Part shown: piece by piece, positions 46,328 through 54,835 of the stretch | How the letters are laid out: each line of letters begins with the position of its first letter | Position numbering within the stretch: the first letter of the stretch is position 1 | Source of the DNA: Actinokineospora iranica | GTDB taxonomy: Bacteria > Actinomycetota > Actinomycetes > Mycobacteriales > Pseudonocardiaceae | DNA: 64,000 bases | Assembly (NCBI RefSeq): GCF_900101685.1 | Contig: NZ_FMZZ01000001.1 | Span: 682,001 to 746,000 of the forward strand | Direction of reading: 5' to 3' | Made by a program: the position numbers and the translations under genes | Notes under the pieces: model-generated | What the model was told of the DNA's origin: nothing | What the model saw: the letters and a program-made list of their open reading frames with translations, nothing else | The model's database searches: none

Positions 46328-47560
46328 GTGGCGCGTGATCACGCCCGCCTGTACCTGAGCATCTGGACCGACGAGGACTTCCGTGTCCTGTCCACCCCGG
46401 CGAAGCTGCTCTACCTGCACCTGTGCTCCCAAGACAAGCTCTCCTACGCCGGGGTGCACAGCCTCACCCCGAAACGCTGGGCCAGAGCACACCCCGACCT
46501 CGGCGTGGAAGGCGTCCGCGCCGCCCTGGGCGAGCTGGACGCCGCCCGGTTCGTCGTCATCGACCACGACACCGAAGAACTCCTGGTCCGCTCGTTCATC
46601 CGCCGCGACGAGCTGTGGCGGCAACCCAACATGCTGCGCGCCGCCCTGCGAGTGGCCTTCGAGATCGAGTCCCCGATCCTGCGCGCGGCGCTGGCGGCCG
46701 AACTGCTGCGCCTCCCGGCCGAGATCACCGGACCCGCCCCGGCCGTGGCCGCCCGCGAACTCGGAACCACTGCCGCGACGCTGCCCGCCGGCGTCAAGGC
46801 CGCGTTCGACACCCGCCCCCGCCGCACCTGCCCACCGACCACCACCACGCCCGACGCCCCCGCCGAGATTCCCGAGGTTCCGCGGGCAATCGAGCCTGCT
46901 CGCACCCCTTCGCCGACCCCTTCCGGGAACCCTTCGCCGAACCCTTCGGCGATGGACCTGGGAGAAGGGAGTAGGGAGCGGGAGACTGGAGAACCCCGTC
47001 TTACGTTGGAAGATCAAGGGGGTGTCCCCGCGCGCACCCGCGTGAGCGCGCACTCGCGCGAGGCGGCCCCGGTGCCCGATGAGCGCCAGGCCGACGCCGA
47101 GCCCGTCTCGGCGCGGCAGAGTCGCCGGGTCGAGGCCGAGCGGCTGGTCACCGTCCACACCCCGGCCCAGCCTCGCCGCGTGCGGGACCGGCTGCGCGGC
47201 GAGGTGATCGGCCTGCTCGCCGAGGGCGTCGAGCCCGCGGTCATCGCCGCCGGACTGCGCGCCTGGTCCTGCAAGCGGCTTCCGGTGTCGTGGCTGCCCG
47301 AGCTGGTGGCCGAACACCAGCGGGCCGCGGTCGTGGGCGCCGCACCCGAGCAGCGGGCGCGAGCCGTCGCGGCGGCCGAGGGCATCGAGCGGATACGGGC
47401 CGACGCGATCGCCGAGGACGACCGTTCCCCGGTCGGGCTGGCTGTGCGCGAGCTGCCCGCCCATGCCGACCCCGACACCCTCGACGCGGTCCTGGCCCAC
47501 GCCCTGGCCGCGACCATGGCGTTCGACGGCCGGGGCGAGTTGGCGCGGGCTCGGGCATGA
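46328..47560 (+). CDS. Phage replication-type DNA-binding protein
   Basis: A 410-residue protein. Residues 1-90 contain a winged-helix region (ARLYLSIWTDEDFRVLSTPA; LTPKRWARAHPDLGVEGVRA) typical of phage replication initiators. A Pro/Thr-rich linker is near 165-230, and a helical C-terminal domain follows (RRVRDRLRGEVIGLLAEGVE). GGGGG 7 nt upstream supports GTG 46328. Overlap with the next gene is ATGA. DnaB-loader function is not proved. Confidence 0.65.
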   Translation: MARDHARLYLSIWTDEDFRVLSTPAKLLYLHLCSQDKLSYAGVHSLTPKRWARAHPDLGVEGVRAALGELDAARFVVIDHDTEELLVRSFIRRDELWRQPNMLRAALRVAFEIESPILRAALAAELLRLPAEITGPAPAVAARELGTTAATLPAGVKAAFDTRPRRTCPPTTTTPDAPAEIPEVPRAIEPARTPSPTPSGNPSPNPSAMDLGEGSRERETGEPRLTLEDQGGVPARTRVSAHSREAAPVPDERQADAEPVSARQSRRVEAERLVTVHTPAQPRRVRDRLRGEVIGLLAEGVEPAVIAAGLRAWSCKRLPVSWLPELVAEHQRAAVVGAAPEQRARAVAAAEGIERIRADAIAEDDRSPVGLAVRELPAHADPDTLDAVLAHALAATMAFDGRGELARARA

Positions 47561-48123
47561 GCCGCGAGCCTCTGCCACCGCTGACCCGCACCGAGGTGCG
47601 GGCGCTGCTGGCCCACTACCGGGTCACCGGACTCACTCCACCGACCGACGCCCAGGTAAGCACCTGGTTGCGGGAACTGGCCGGGCACAGCGCCGGGGAA
47701 TGCCACGCCGCGCTGACCGCGCTCCAAGCCCACCACCACGGCCGCATCACCCCCGACGACGTCGTCCGGCGCATCGCCGCCGCCCGCGCCGCCCCGGCCG
47801 CAACCGGCAGCTTGGCCCCGGTCGTGCCGATCCGCCGCCGGGACCGCCGGGAGCGGGCCGCCGCGATGGCCGCTGGTGCCCGGGGCATCGCCGCCGTCTA
47901 CGCGGCCATGGGCTGGCAACGCAACCCCGACCATGCCGCCGCCCGTCGTGTGCCGTGCCCGTTCTGCAAGGCCCGACCCGGCGAGGTGTGCTCGCCGCTG
48001 ACCCGGGACCGGGCCGGACGGCGCGAGCACCGCGACCGGGCGACCCGGATGCACCCCTCGCGGCTGGCCGCCGCCCCACCCACCCGTCCCGCAGCAGCGC
48101 CAACCGTGGAGACGACCCGATGA
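47557..48123 (+). CDS. Phage protein with CxxC zinc motif
   Basis: 188 residues. The N-terminal half is helical (LTRTEVRALLAHYRVTGL); the C-terminal half has a zinc finger CPFCKARPGEVCSPL followed by HRDRATRMHPSRL, resembling the phage zinc-binding domain found beside replication proteins. Overlap with the preceding gene by ATGA. Confidence 0.65.
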   Translation: MSREPLPPLTRTEVRALLAHYRVTGLTPPTDAQVSTWLRELAGHSAGECHAALTALQAHHHGRITPDDVVRRIAAARAAPAATGSLAPVVPIRRRDRRERAAAMAAGARGIAAVYAAMGWQRNPDHAAARRVPCPFCKARPGEVCSPLTRDRAGRREHRDRATRMHPSRLAAAPPTRPAAAPTVETTR

Positions 48124-48863
48124 CCCGCACCCTCCGCAACCACGACCACCACCTCGACCACGGCGACCAGGACTACGGCGGCGACGACCGGCCCGTGGTG
48201 GACCCGGTGGCGGCGCGGCTGATGTTCGACGCCGCCGTCGACCAGCTCACCGCCCCCGGAGTCCAGACCATCACCCGCGACGACGGCACAGGCGAACGCG
48301 GCCTCGTGCCATGCCTGCTCGACCAACTCGCCGCTGCCACCCGACCCGGCAGCGAACGAACGGGCGGCACCGCGTCCGGTTCCCGCCCGCCCGCGTCGAT
48401 GAACGCGCTGGCCGTCGTCGCCGAGATCGGCACCACCATGCGCCACGCCCTGGCCGCCCTGGGCCACGACCTGTTCGGACCCGCCCCCAAAACGGCACTG
48501 TCCACACAGGTCCGACTCTGGGCCTCGCACGCAGAGCACTGGCAGCACCACGACCCCGACTACCTCCACCACGCCGCCACCGAGACCCAGCGGTGGGTCA
48601 CCGCGGCCCGCGCCGTCATCGAACCCGAACCCCGCTACCGGCTGCGCGGACACGCCTGCCCCGTCTGCGCCGAGACCACCGTCCACGTCTGGTCCGATGT
48701 GGAGTCCGACTGGGTCCGCCAACCCGCCCTGTCCATCGACACCGACCGCGTCGAAGCCGTCTGCGGAGCCTGCGCCACCACCTGGGGCCTCGATGTCTGG
48801 GCGCAGCTCGGCCGCATCCTCCACACCCAACACCAGGAGACGCTGCACCTCGACTGCGAATAA
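48120..48863 (+). CDS. Phage zinc-ribbon hypothetical protein
   Basis: A 247-residue protein with a His/Asp-rich N-terminus (NHDHHLDHGDQD) and a C-terminal zinc ribbon made of GHACPVCAETT and VCGACATTWGLD. The central part is helical. Common in actinobacteriophage early regions; function unknown. Confidence 0.65.
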   Translation: MTRTLRNHDHHLDHGDQDYGGDDRPVVDPVAARLMFDAAVDQLTAPGVQTITRDDGTGERGLVPCLLDQLAAATRPGSERTGGTASGSRPPASMNALAVVAEIGTTMRHALAALGHDLFGPAPKTALSTQVRLWASHAEHWQHHDPDYLHHAATETQRWVTAARAVIEPEPRYRLRGHACPVCAETTVHVWSDVESDWVRQPALSIDTDRVEAVCGACATTWGLDVWAQLGRILHTQHQETLHLDCE

Positions 48864-49335
48864 ACACCCGATCATCGGTTGACCAGCCACACCGTCCCTG
48901 CCATACTGGGGCGGCTCGGCGGAGCTGTACCCAAACGCCAGCCGAGAAACCCCAAGGCCCACCCTCACGGCGGCCCGCCTGCGCACTCCCCCTTGCGCGG
49001 CGGGCCGCCCCCTTGTGTGCGGGCGGCGGCGGACGCGACCGGACGCCCGGTCCCGCCGTGCCCACCGATGACGGCCGCGAGCGATCCCGCCCCGCCGCCG
49101 CCCGCACACGCCCCCTGTCCTCGACCCGAAACAATTCCGCCGATTCCCTCCAATTCACCGTATTGCCGGTTGTGAAAATGATGCGAATTGCTCGAATAGC
49201 GCCGGTGACCTTTGTTGCTTTAATAATGATTGCTTTATCCGGAAATGCCGCCGGATGATGAATGGGCAAGCCCCCGAAAAACAGGCCCGTGTGGGCCGTG
49301 GGGGATTCCGCATCATCTGTGGAGGGTGTTTCCTC
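48864..49335. other. 472-bp intergenic region with terminator and AT-rich segment
   Basis: The first half carries the terminator at 48969-49009. The second half is markedly AT-richer (49180-49255, for example CTTTAATAATGATTGC). Here a 28-codon hydrophobic ORF is found (49172-49258), and TTGTTG followed 17 nt later by TTATCC could be a promoter for the next gene. Confidence 0.5.
48969..49009 (+). terminator. Hairpin after the early gene block
   Basis: GGCGGCCCGC (48969-48978) pairs with GCGGGCCGCC (49000-49009), extended by TGCGCA/TGCGC; the tail is CCCCTTGTGTG. Marks the end of the block 46328-48863. Confidence 0.6.
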
Positions 49336-49830
49336 ATGTCAAGGATATTGGGCAGGCACAGAGGCATTCCGCCTCAAGTCCGCCGCACCGATGGCCCCGG
49401 GGTCGGCGACCGTGTCGGGTCCCGGGCCGGTGAGACCGAGCACTGGAGTGTGCCGGAACTCGCCCGGCACCTGGTGACCGAGCTGCACGAGCAGTTCGGG
49501 CTGGTGGTCTCCGCCACGGTCTACCGCTACCGGATCGACGCCCCCTGGATCATCGACGTCCAAGCCCACGGCCTGCCCGAGGGCGACCTCGACGACACCC
49601 CGACCGGGGCGGACCGGATGGTCGACCGGATCGTGAGCTGGATCGACGCCTACAACGAGCAGCGCGACGGCGTGCCGCGCTTCGCAGGTCCCAACGTGGT
49701 CCTGCTACGGCAGTTCGAGCGCCACAGCCCCCGACCGGGGCGGGTCAGCGTCCGCCGCTACCACCTGCGCCACCCGATCCAGCGCCGCCTGGCCCGGCTG
49801 CGCTCCTGGCTCGCCGGGAGCCTGCTGTGA
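49336..49830 (+). CDS. Phage hypothetical protein, 164 residues (paralogue group, member 1)
   Basis: Unknown function. The central core VVSATVYRYRIDAPWIIDVQ is compared with the next two genes, which show a similar hydrophobic beta pattern. The C-terminus is basic (HPIQRRLARLRSWLAG). ATG 49336 follows GGAGGG. It begins an overlapping gene chain that continues to 52053. Confidence 0.55.
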   Translation: MSRILGRHRGIPPQVRRTDGPGVGDRVGSRAGETEHWSVPELARHLVTELHEQFGLVVSATVYRYRIDAPWIIDVQAHGLPEGDLDDTPTGADRMVDRIVSWIDAYNEQRDGVPRFAGPNVVLLRQFERHSPRPGRVSVRRYHLRHPIQRRLARLRSWLAGSLL

Positions 49831-50267
49831 CCCACACCCATGACACCGCCGGGGACCCGGTGGTCCTCGACTGCGCGCAGTGGGCGTTCGCCAACCTGGT
49901 CGCCCTGCGCTCGATGGGCGATTTCCCGCCGGAAATGACCTTCCGCGTGCACCTCGTGCAGCCCCCGAAAGACGACGTGGCGTTCATCGTCACCGTCGCC
50001 GGTCTGGCCGACGCCGCGCTGCTACGGGGACCTGCCACCCCGGAGTTCGCCCTGGACGAGCCCGTGGGGCTCTCCGACCTCTCCCCGGCGGCACGCTGGT
50101 ACTGGAACGAAATCTGCGACAACGTCGCCTTCCATATCCCCGGCGACGACAAGGGCGAACTGGCCTTTCAGTTCGAGGTCCAGTTGCTCACCGAGGCCCA
50201 GGCCGAACACGCCCTGCGCACCCACCCGGACGAGGGCATCCACCCCGACGGGGGGTACCTGTCATGA
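49827..50267 (+). CDS. Phage hypothetical protein, 146 residues (member 2)
   Basis: Unknown function. Core MTFRVHLVQPPKDDVAFIVT with LADAALLRGPATPEFALDEP. Starts with GTG overlapping the preceding stop (GTGA) and ends with an ATGA overlap. Confidence 0.55.
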   Translation: MTHTHDTAGDPVVLDCAQWAFANLVALRSMGDFPPEMTFRVHLVQPPKDDVAFIVTVAGLADAALLRGPATPEFALDEPVGLSDLSPAARWYWNEICDNVAFHIPGDDKGELAFQFEVQLLTEAQAEHALRTHPDEGIHPDGGYLS

Positions 50268-50695
50268 CGCCCCCGACCACGGCCTTCGGCGGGGACGGGC
50301 AGCCCCCACCCCTGATCCAGGCCGCCCACCAGGTCTACGCGCTGCTGGCCCTGGAGCAGTCCTTCGGCTCGATCCCCGCCCACGCCCAGATCAAGGTCCT
50401 CGCCATCGACGGCACCCAGCTCGCGGTCGCGGTGGCCGCGCTCGGCGACGAGTTCCTGTTCGGCCCCGCCGCCCCGGTTCCCGAGGGGCCGCCGCCGTTC
50501 CCGGCGCACCGGCTGACCCGGGCGGCCCTGGCCCTGTGGCGGGTGATCGAGCACGCCGTCACCGCCGTCCTGCCCCGCCACGACGACCGGCCGGTGTTCC
50601 CGGTCGAGGTCTGGTTCGAGACCGACGCCCACACCCGCGACACCACGGGTTTCCCGCCCGGGGTGTACAGCATCGAGACCGTGGAGGACCGGTGA
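50264..50695 (+). CDS. Phage hypothetical protein, 143 residues (member 3)
   Basis: Similar in outline to the previous gene product: AHAQIKVLAIDGTQLAVAVA and DEFLFGPAAPVPEGPPPFPA correspond to the same region in member 2. Start ATG overlaps the previous stop. Function unknown. Confidence 0.55.
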   Translation: MTPPTTAFGGDGQPPPLIQAAHQVYALLALEQSFGSIPAHAQIKVLAIDGTQLAVAVAALGDEFLFGPAAPVPEGPPPFPAHRLTRAALALWRVIEHAVTAVLPRHDDRPVFPVEVWFETDAHTRDTTGFPPGVYSIETVEDR

Positions 50696-51135
50696 CCACA
50701 CCACCCGTGATCATCTGCCGGACCTGCGACACCGCCCTGGACCGCCACACCGACGACCAGGGGGCGTCCTACCAACACACCCTGGCCGCAGGCCCGGTCG
50801 ACCACGACCCGGTGCCGGTGCAGGCCCCACCCGACTGGCGCGGCAAGTGCGACTTCTGCCTCGACACCGCCGAGTTCGTCGTGCCCGCCCGGGACTTCAC
50901 GGTTCCCGGCCTCGATCGTTACATGAGCCTGGGCAATTGGGCCGCCTGCTCGGCGTGCGCGCTGCTGATCGGGGCCAACCGGTGGACGAACCTGATCAAC
51001 CGCGCCGCCGCGACCCACCACCGCCGCCACGGCACCGAGATCAACGAGGCCACCAGGACACACCTGGGGCGGCTCTACCGCCGCCTGCGCGCCAACATCA
51101 CCGGCCCCATACGCCCGATCGGAGAGCAACCATGA
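50692..51135 (+). CDS. Phage zinc-ribbon hypothetical protein, 147 residues
   Basis: Carries Cys pairs CRTCDT, CDFCLD and CSAC, probably a zinc-binding fold. The C-terminal helix is basic (RLYRRLRANITG). GTG start overlaps the previous stop. Function unknown. Confidence 0.6.
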   Translation: MTTPPVIICRTCDTALDRHTDDQGASYQHTLAAGPVDHDPVPVQAPPDWRGKCDFCLDTAEFVVPARDFTVPGLDRYMSLGNWAACSACALLIGANRWTNLINRAAATHHRRHGTEINEATRTHLGRLYRRLRANITGPIRPIGEQP

Positions 51136-51536
51136 CCGGGCCATCCACACCGCACCCGGCCACGCACATCGGGTGCCATGTGTTCACCTTCGGAACGGAT
51201 CGCTGGTGCGTCACCCTCGCCCAGGAGCTGATCGCAGCCGACCCCACCGCCGCCGAACCGCACCCACACGTCGGGATCGGCGACCTCGGGGTGTTCCTCG
51301 GCGGTCTGGTGCGGATCGACCCCGACCACGCGATGACCCGAGACCTGTCCCTTCCGCTGCTGATCGCTCCCCTCCCAATCGGTCAGGGAAGCGTGCACGT
51401 GCTCATCGACGGGTGGCACCGGGTGTACCGGGCGCTGTCGGAAGGGCTCACCGACCTGCCCGCCTACGTCCTCACCGCCGCCACCGAGCAAGCCGCGCGC
51501 TACCCGCTTCCCCACTACCCCCGAGGACCACGATGA
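51132..51536 (+). CDS. Short ParB-like phage protein
   Basis: A 134-residue protein with VHVLIDGWHRVYRALSEGLT near the C-terminal half, a truncated ParB-type G-x-H-R core. Starts at ATG overlapping the previous stop. It is the third ParB-superfamily protein of this phage. Confidence 0.6.
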   Translation: MTGPSTPHPATHIGCHVFTFGTDRWCVTLAQELIAADPTAAEPHPHVGIGDLGVFLGGLVRIDPDHAMTRDLSLPLLIAPLPIGQGSVHVLIDGWHRVYRALSEGLTDLPAYVLTAATEQAARYPLPHYPRGPR

Positions 51537-51799
51537 CCGCGACCATGTGCGTCAACCACCCCGACACCCCGGCGGCCGTGGTCGCGGTCCACGCCAGTGA
51601 CCAGCTCGGCGCGCGGCTGTGCCCCGGGTGCGCCACCTGCACCGACCCCGCCTGCGGCAGCCTGGGCGTCATCCTCGACACCGAGCACGCCGAGCCCTGG
51701 TGCCACCCGCACAAGGGCGAGGCGGTCTCCGGCCCCGAGCTGGTGCCGGTCGACTCCGACCGCCACCGCGCCCTGACCGGGCAGACGGGCAGGCCGTGA
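51533..51799 (+). CDS. Small phage Cys-rich protein
   Basis: 88 residues with CVNHPD, CPGCATCTDPACG and WCHPHKG; eight Cys/His suitable for zinc. ATGA overlap on both sides. Function unknown. Confidence 0.55.
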   Translation: MTATMCVNHPDTPAAVVAVHASDQLGARLCPGCATCTDPACGSLGVILDTEHAEPWCHPHKGEAVSGPELVPVDSDRHRALTGQTGRP

Positions 51800-52053
51800 T
51801 GCCACGTCCGGAGCAGGACCCCGGCGCCAGCGACGAAGCCGCGGTCGAGGCCGCGCGGGTCGAGCTGTACCGGCGGCTGTTCGGCTTCGCAGACCCGCCC
51901 CGCTACCGCGAGCCCGGCACCGACCAGGTGCGCGAACGCCTCGAAGCGGACATGCTCCGCCTGGCCGCGATGCCCCCGGCCGACCTGATCGCCGACCCCG
52001 ACGCCATGGCGACTCTGTTGGAGATCAGCGATCACCAGGGCTGGGACGGATGA
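51799..52053 (+). CDS. Small phage hypothetical protein, 84 residues
   Basis: A helical acidic protein (VEAARVELYRRLFGF, RERLEADMLRLAAMPPADLI). It overlaps the previous stop by one base (TGATG). Nothing further recognised. Confidence 0.5.
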   Translation: MPRPEQDPGASDEAAVEAARVELYRRLFGFADPPRYREPGTDQVRERLEADMLRLAAMPPADLIADPDAMATLLEISDHQGWDG

Positions 52054-52136
52054 GGTCCGCTCGACAAGATCCCGGCCTGTCCGGCAGGATGGACCACGCC
52101 TTTCAGGTTCTCTTGGCAAATTGAGCCATAAGGCAC

Positions 52137-52170
52137 GTGAGGGCTCGGCGGTGCACCGCCGAGCCCTCAC
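52137..52170. terminator. 34-bp perfect palindrome, likely terminator
   Basis: GTGAGGGCTCGGCGGTG is followed immediately by its exact complement. The transcript would form a very stable hairpin closing the block 49336-52053; CCATTCCC follows. Confidence 0.75.
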
Positions 52171-52317
52171 CCATTCCCACGACTTCCCATTTCCGCAGGT
52201 CAAAGAATTGCTCGCGAATACGCGAGAATGCGCGCCATGGGTCGATACTCTATTCGTGTGATCCCATTCCGGAGATGCCCGAAAGTGCTGGACAAGGGCC
52301 GCCGACCCGGTAATGTT

Positions 52318-52369
52318 GGGGGTGCCAAGAGAACCGCCCCGCCCGATCCGGGTAGGGGCAGAAACCCCC
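52318..52369 (+). promoter_or_regulatory. Nested stem in the DUF932 leader
   Basis: GGGGGT (52318-52323) can pair with ACCCCC (52364-52369) and, inside, GCCCC (52336-52340) with GGGGC (52355-52359). The SD GAAAGG follows at once. A translational control structure is possible. Confidence 0.35.
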
Positions 52370-52384
52370 CTGAAAGGCTCTGTA

Positions 52385-53506
52385 ATGGCTCATTTGATTG
52401 AGATTGGGCAGGATGGCACTGCCGCTTTTGTGTCCGCCAACACTCCGGCATGGCACCGGTTGGGGACCGTGGCCCCCGGCCCGATGACCACCACCGAAGC
52501 TCTGAAGCTGGCCCGCCTGGACAACTGGAATGTGTCCATGGAACCGCTCATGGCCCTGCCCACCGGGACCATCTGTGTGGAGTGCTCCGCCGTGCTGGAC
52601 AGCCAGCACGACGACATGTGCTCGGTGGGCGACCACGAGGGCCTGGACGACACCCGCACCGTCACCAAGGACGACTGTGTGAACCCCGTGATGGTCCCTC
52701 ATCACCGGGCCGTGGTGAGGACAAACCCGTTCACCGGCAAGCGGGAAACCCTGTCCGTGGGTGGTCTGGAGTACACCCCGATCCAGAACGAGACCATGGC
52801 CGAAACACTCCAGGCGATCCTGGATGAGTCCGGGGCCATTGTGGACACTGCCGGGTCACTCCGTGATGGGCTGGACACCTTTGTCACCGCCCGGATGCCC
52901 GAAGGAATCCTCGTGGGCGGGGTGGACGCGGTGGAACTGCACCTGGCCGGATTCAACTACTTCCAGCCCGGGAAGTCCTCCGAGTTCCTGATCACCCCGG
53001 TCCGGGTGGTGTGTGCCAACACCCAAGCCGCCGCCCTGGGCAACCACAAAAGCCGCTGGGCCGTCCGGCACTCCCCGAATGCCCCGGCCCGGATCTTGGA
53101 GGCCCGCGAGGCGCTGAAACTCAGCTTCGACTACCGGGATGCCTTCGCCGACGAGGCGGAGAAGATGCTCAAAGAGCAGTTGACCATCCGGGAGTTCGAG
53201 AAGGTCTGCCGGGAAATCTGGCCCCAGCCCGCCGGGGAAGCCCCACCGGTCGTGAAAGAGCGCGACGACGCGCTCATGGGCACCCTCAAGAAGCTGTTCC
53301 GAGGGGACACGAACGCGAACATCATCAAGGGCAAGACCGGAACCCACTGGGCCGGGTACCAGACCATTGTGGAGTACATCGACCACCACGCCGCGATCAT
53401 CGGCGGGGGTGAGGACTCCGCCCGCATCCGGGCTGAAAGGGCATTGCTGGGCAAGGATGCCCCCGAGCGGAAGCAGAAGGCTTTCAAGCTCTTGCAGGTG
53501 GCCTGA
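52385..53506 (+). CDS. DUF932 (phage/plasmid-like) protein
   Basis: A 373-residue member of the phage/plasmid-like DUF932 family, whose function is unknown. Typical blocks are TPAWHRLGTVAPGPMTTTEA at the N-terminus, GLEYTPIQNETMAETLQAI and VRVVCANTQAAAL. GAAAGG lies 8-9 nt before ATG 52385. Codon choice differs from the neighbouring phage genes (more TGTG, TTTG, ATTG, and less third-position GC), as does that of the next gene, which suggests a separately acquired cassette. Confidence 0.85.
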   Translation: MAHLIEIGQDGTAAFVSANTPAWHRLGTVAPGPMTTTEALKLARLDNWNVSMEPLMALPTGTICVECSAVLDSQHDDMCSVGDHEGLDDTRTVTKDDCVNPVMVPHHRAVVRTNPFTGKRETLSVGGLEYTPIQNETMAETLQAILDESGAIVDTAGSLRDGLDTFVTARMPEGILVGGVDAVELHLAGFNYFQPGKSSEFLITPVRVVCANTQAAALGNHKSRWAVRHSPNAPARILEAREALKLSFDYRDAFADEAEKMLKEQLTIREFEKVCREIWPQPAGEAPPVVKERDDALMGTLKKLFRGDTNANIIKGKTGTHWAGYQTIVEYIDHHAAIIGGGEDSARIRAERALLGKDAPERKQKAFKLLQVA

Positions 53507-53507
53507 C

Positions 53508-53873
53508 ATGGACCCGACAACCACATGGGCACTGATCAGGGGCATGGTGGAAAGCTGGTATACCGGGAACGGAAGCCTGAGAGACTTTGACCGGTTGGCA
53601 GAGTTGGTCACCGGGCTGGATGAGGGGCTGACCCGTGGAGACCACCTGCCGTCCCAGTGGACCGCCCCCGGGTTTGATTTCCCGGAACCGCACTGGGAAG
53701 AGTGGCTGATGGTCCCGGTGACCGACCCGGACCGGACTTTGACCGTGATCCGGGAACATGTCCGGCATGGGCAGCCACAGGAAACCGGCCGGGTGTTGGC
53801 CCTGCTGGCAGGGCTGGACTACTGGATCAACTGCCAGTGCAACCACCTCCCCCGGGACTGGACCACCGAGTAG
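53508..53873 (+). CDS. Phage hypothetical protein, 121 residues
   Basis: Unknown family: TTTWALIRGMVESWYTGNGS, then EPHWEEWLMVPVTDPDRTLT and a C-terminal NCQCNHLPRDW. It follows the DUF932 gene directly and shares its codon flavour, so both probably entered together. Confidence 0.55.
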   Translation: MDPTTTWALIRGMVESWYTGNGSLRDFDRLAELVTGLDEGLTRGDHLPSQWTAPGFDFPEPHWEEWLMVPVTDPDRTLTVIREHVRHGQPQETGRVLALLAGLDYWINCQCNHLPRDWTTE

Positions 53874-53950
53874 TGAGCACCGCCCCCTCAGCCCCCACCC
53901 GCCCGGGTGGGGGCTGAGGCCTGTTCCCCCGCAAGCCCACACAGAGGCTG

Positions 53951-54358
53951 GTGACCCGCGTGCCTGCCCGCGCCCTGCGCCCGTGTTCTCGTCCGGGCTG
54001 CCCGAACCTCACCGGCACCCGGGGACGCTGCCCCGGGTGCCGCACCCGCGCGCGCCGCGCCGGGGGAACCTCGGCCGAGCGCGGCTACAGCGCCGCGCAC
54101 CGCTCCCGCTTCCGCCCCGCCGTGCTCACCCGGGACCCGTGCTGTCGCTGCGACCTGCCCGACTGTGCACACCACCCGGGCCGCCCTTGTGGCCGTCTGT
54201 CCACCGTGGCCGATCACTGGCCGCTCACCCGCAGACAGCTTGTGGCCGCAGGGCTGGACCCCGACGACCCGGTGCGGGGGCGGGGGCTGTGTGCCCGCTG
54301 CCATGCCCGTGCCACCGCCACCGACCACCGCACAACCGGGGGGTGGAACACACCATGA
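53951..54358 (+). CDS. HNH endonuclease
   Basis: A 135-residue Cys-rich HNH nuclease: CSRPGCPNLTGTRGRCPGC, RDPCCRCDLPDCAHH and ADHWPLTR (HNH first His), then GLCARCHARAT. Such nucleases near terminase genes are needed for DNA packaging in several tailed phages. GTG 53951 is used; a later GTG at 53960 is also possible. Confidence 0.8.
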   Translation: MTRVPARALRPCSRPGCPNLTGTRGRCPGCRTRARRAGGTSAERGYSAAHRSRFRPAVLTRDPCCRCDLPDCAHHPGRPCGRLSTVADHWPLTRRQLVAAGLDPDDPVRGRGLCARCHARATATDHRTTGGWNTP

Positions 54359-54534
54359 CCGCCCCCGTTGACCGCCTGCCGCCCCTCCCACCGGCAGGCC
54401 ACCGGATCACCCCGGCCGGACCGGTCCGGCCGCAGGCACCCGCACAGCCGCCCCCAGGGGGGACACCCCCGCACCCGCCCGCAGGGCACAAGCCACTGAG
54501 GCTTGTTTCCGCCTGGTCAGGTTTCCGGGACGGC

Positions 54535-54774
54535 TCAACCCACGTCACCCGAACCATCGGCGGCCGGGGTGGTCCTGGTGATCAGCTTGCCCACCCCGGT
54601 GTGGCTCATCTCGATCCGCCCGCCGATGGCCCGATGCGAGGCACCGAGAGCTTTCGCCTGCCGGACAAGGGATTCCTTCTCGTCCCGCCACGCGGCCTCC
54701 TGCTCGGCGGCCTGCTCCAAGCGCTCGAACACCCCGGCCAGCTCCGCGTCACGCGCGGCGATCGGATCGGTCAC
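54535..54774 (-). CDS. Small HTH protein on the opposite strand
   Basis: A 79-residue helical protein: VTDPIAARDAELAGVFERLE, then KALGASHRAIGGRIEMSHTG as helix-turn-helix. It is encoded against the direction of the late genes, with GTG 54774 close to GGTAAC repeats. Possibly a regulator that keeps the late genes off. Confidence 0.55.
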   Translation of the reverse strand: MTDPIAARDAELAGVFERLEQAAEQEAAWRDEKESLVRQAKALGASHRAIGGRIEMSHTGVGKLITRTTPAADGSGDVG

Positions 54775-54835
54775 CACCCGATGGTAACTACGTTCCCAGC
54801 CGGTAACCCGGTCACCACCACGAAGGGAGGTGCCC

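Larger units (their letters stand above)
52054..52384. other. 331-bp spacer with palindrome and structured leader
   Basis: Holds the long palindrome at 52137-52170, a small repeat CTCGCG/CGCGAG near 52213-52228 and a G/C-rich leader just before the DUF932 gene. No gene is seen. Confidence 0.5.

Noticed and set aside
44732-47578. Minus-strand frame of 948 codons across the early phage genes
   Set aside because: Antisense to several well-supported phage genes and without recognisable domains.
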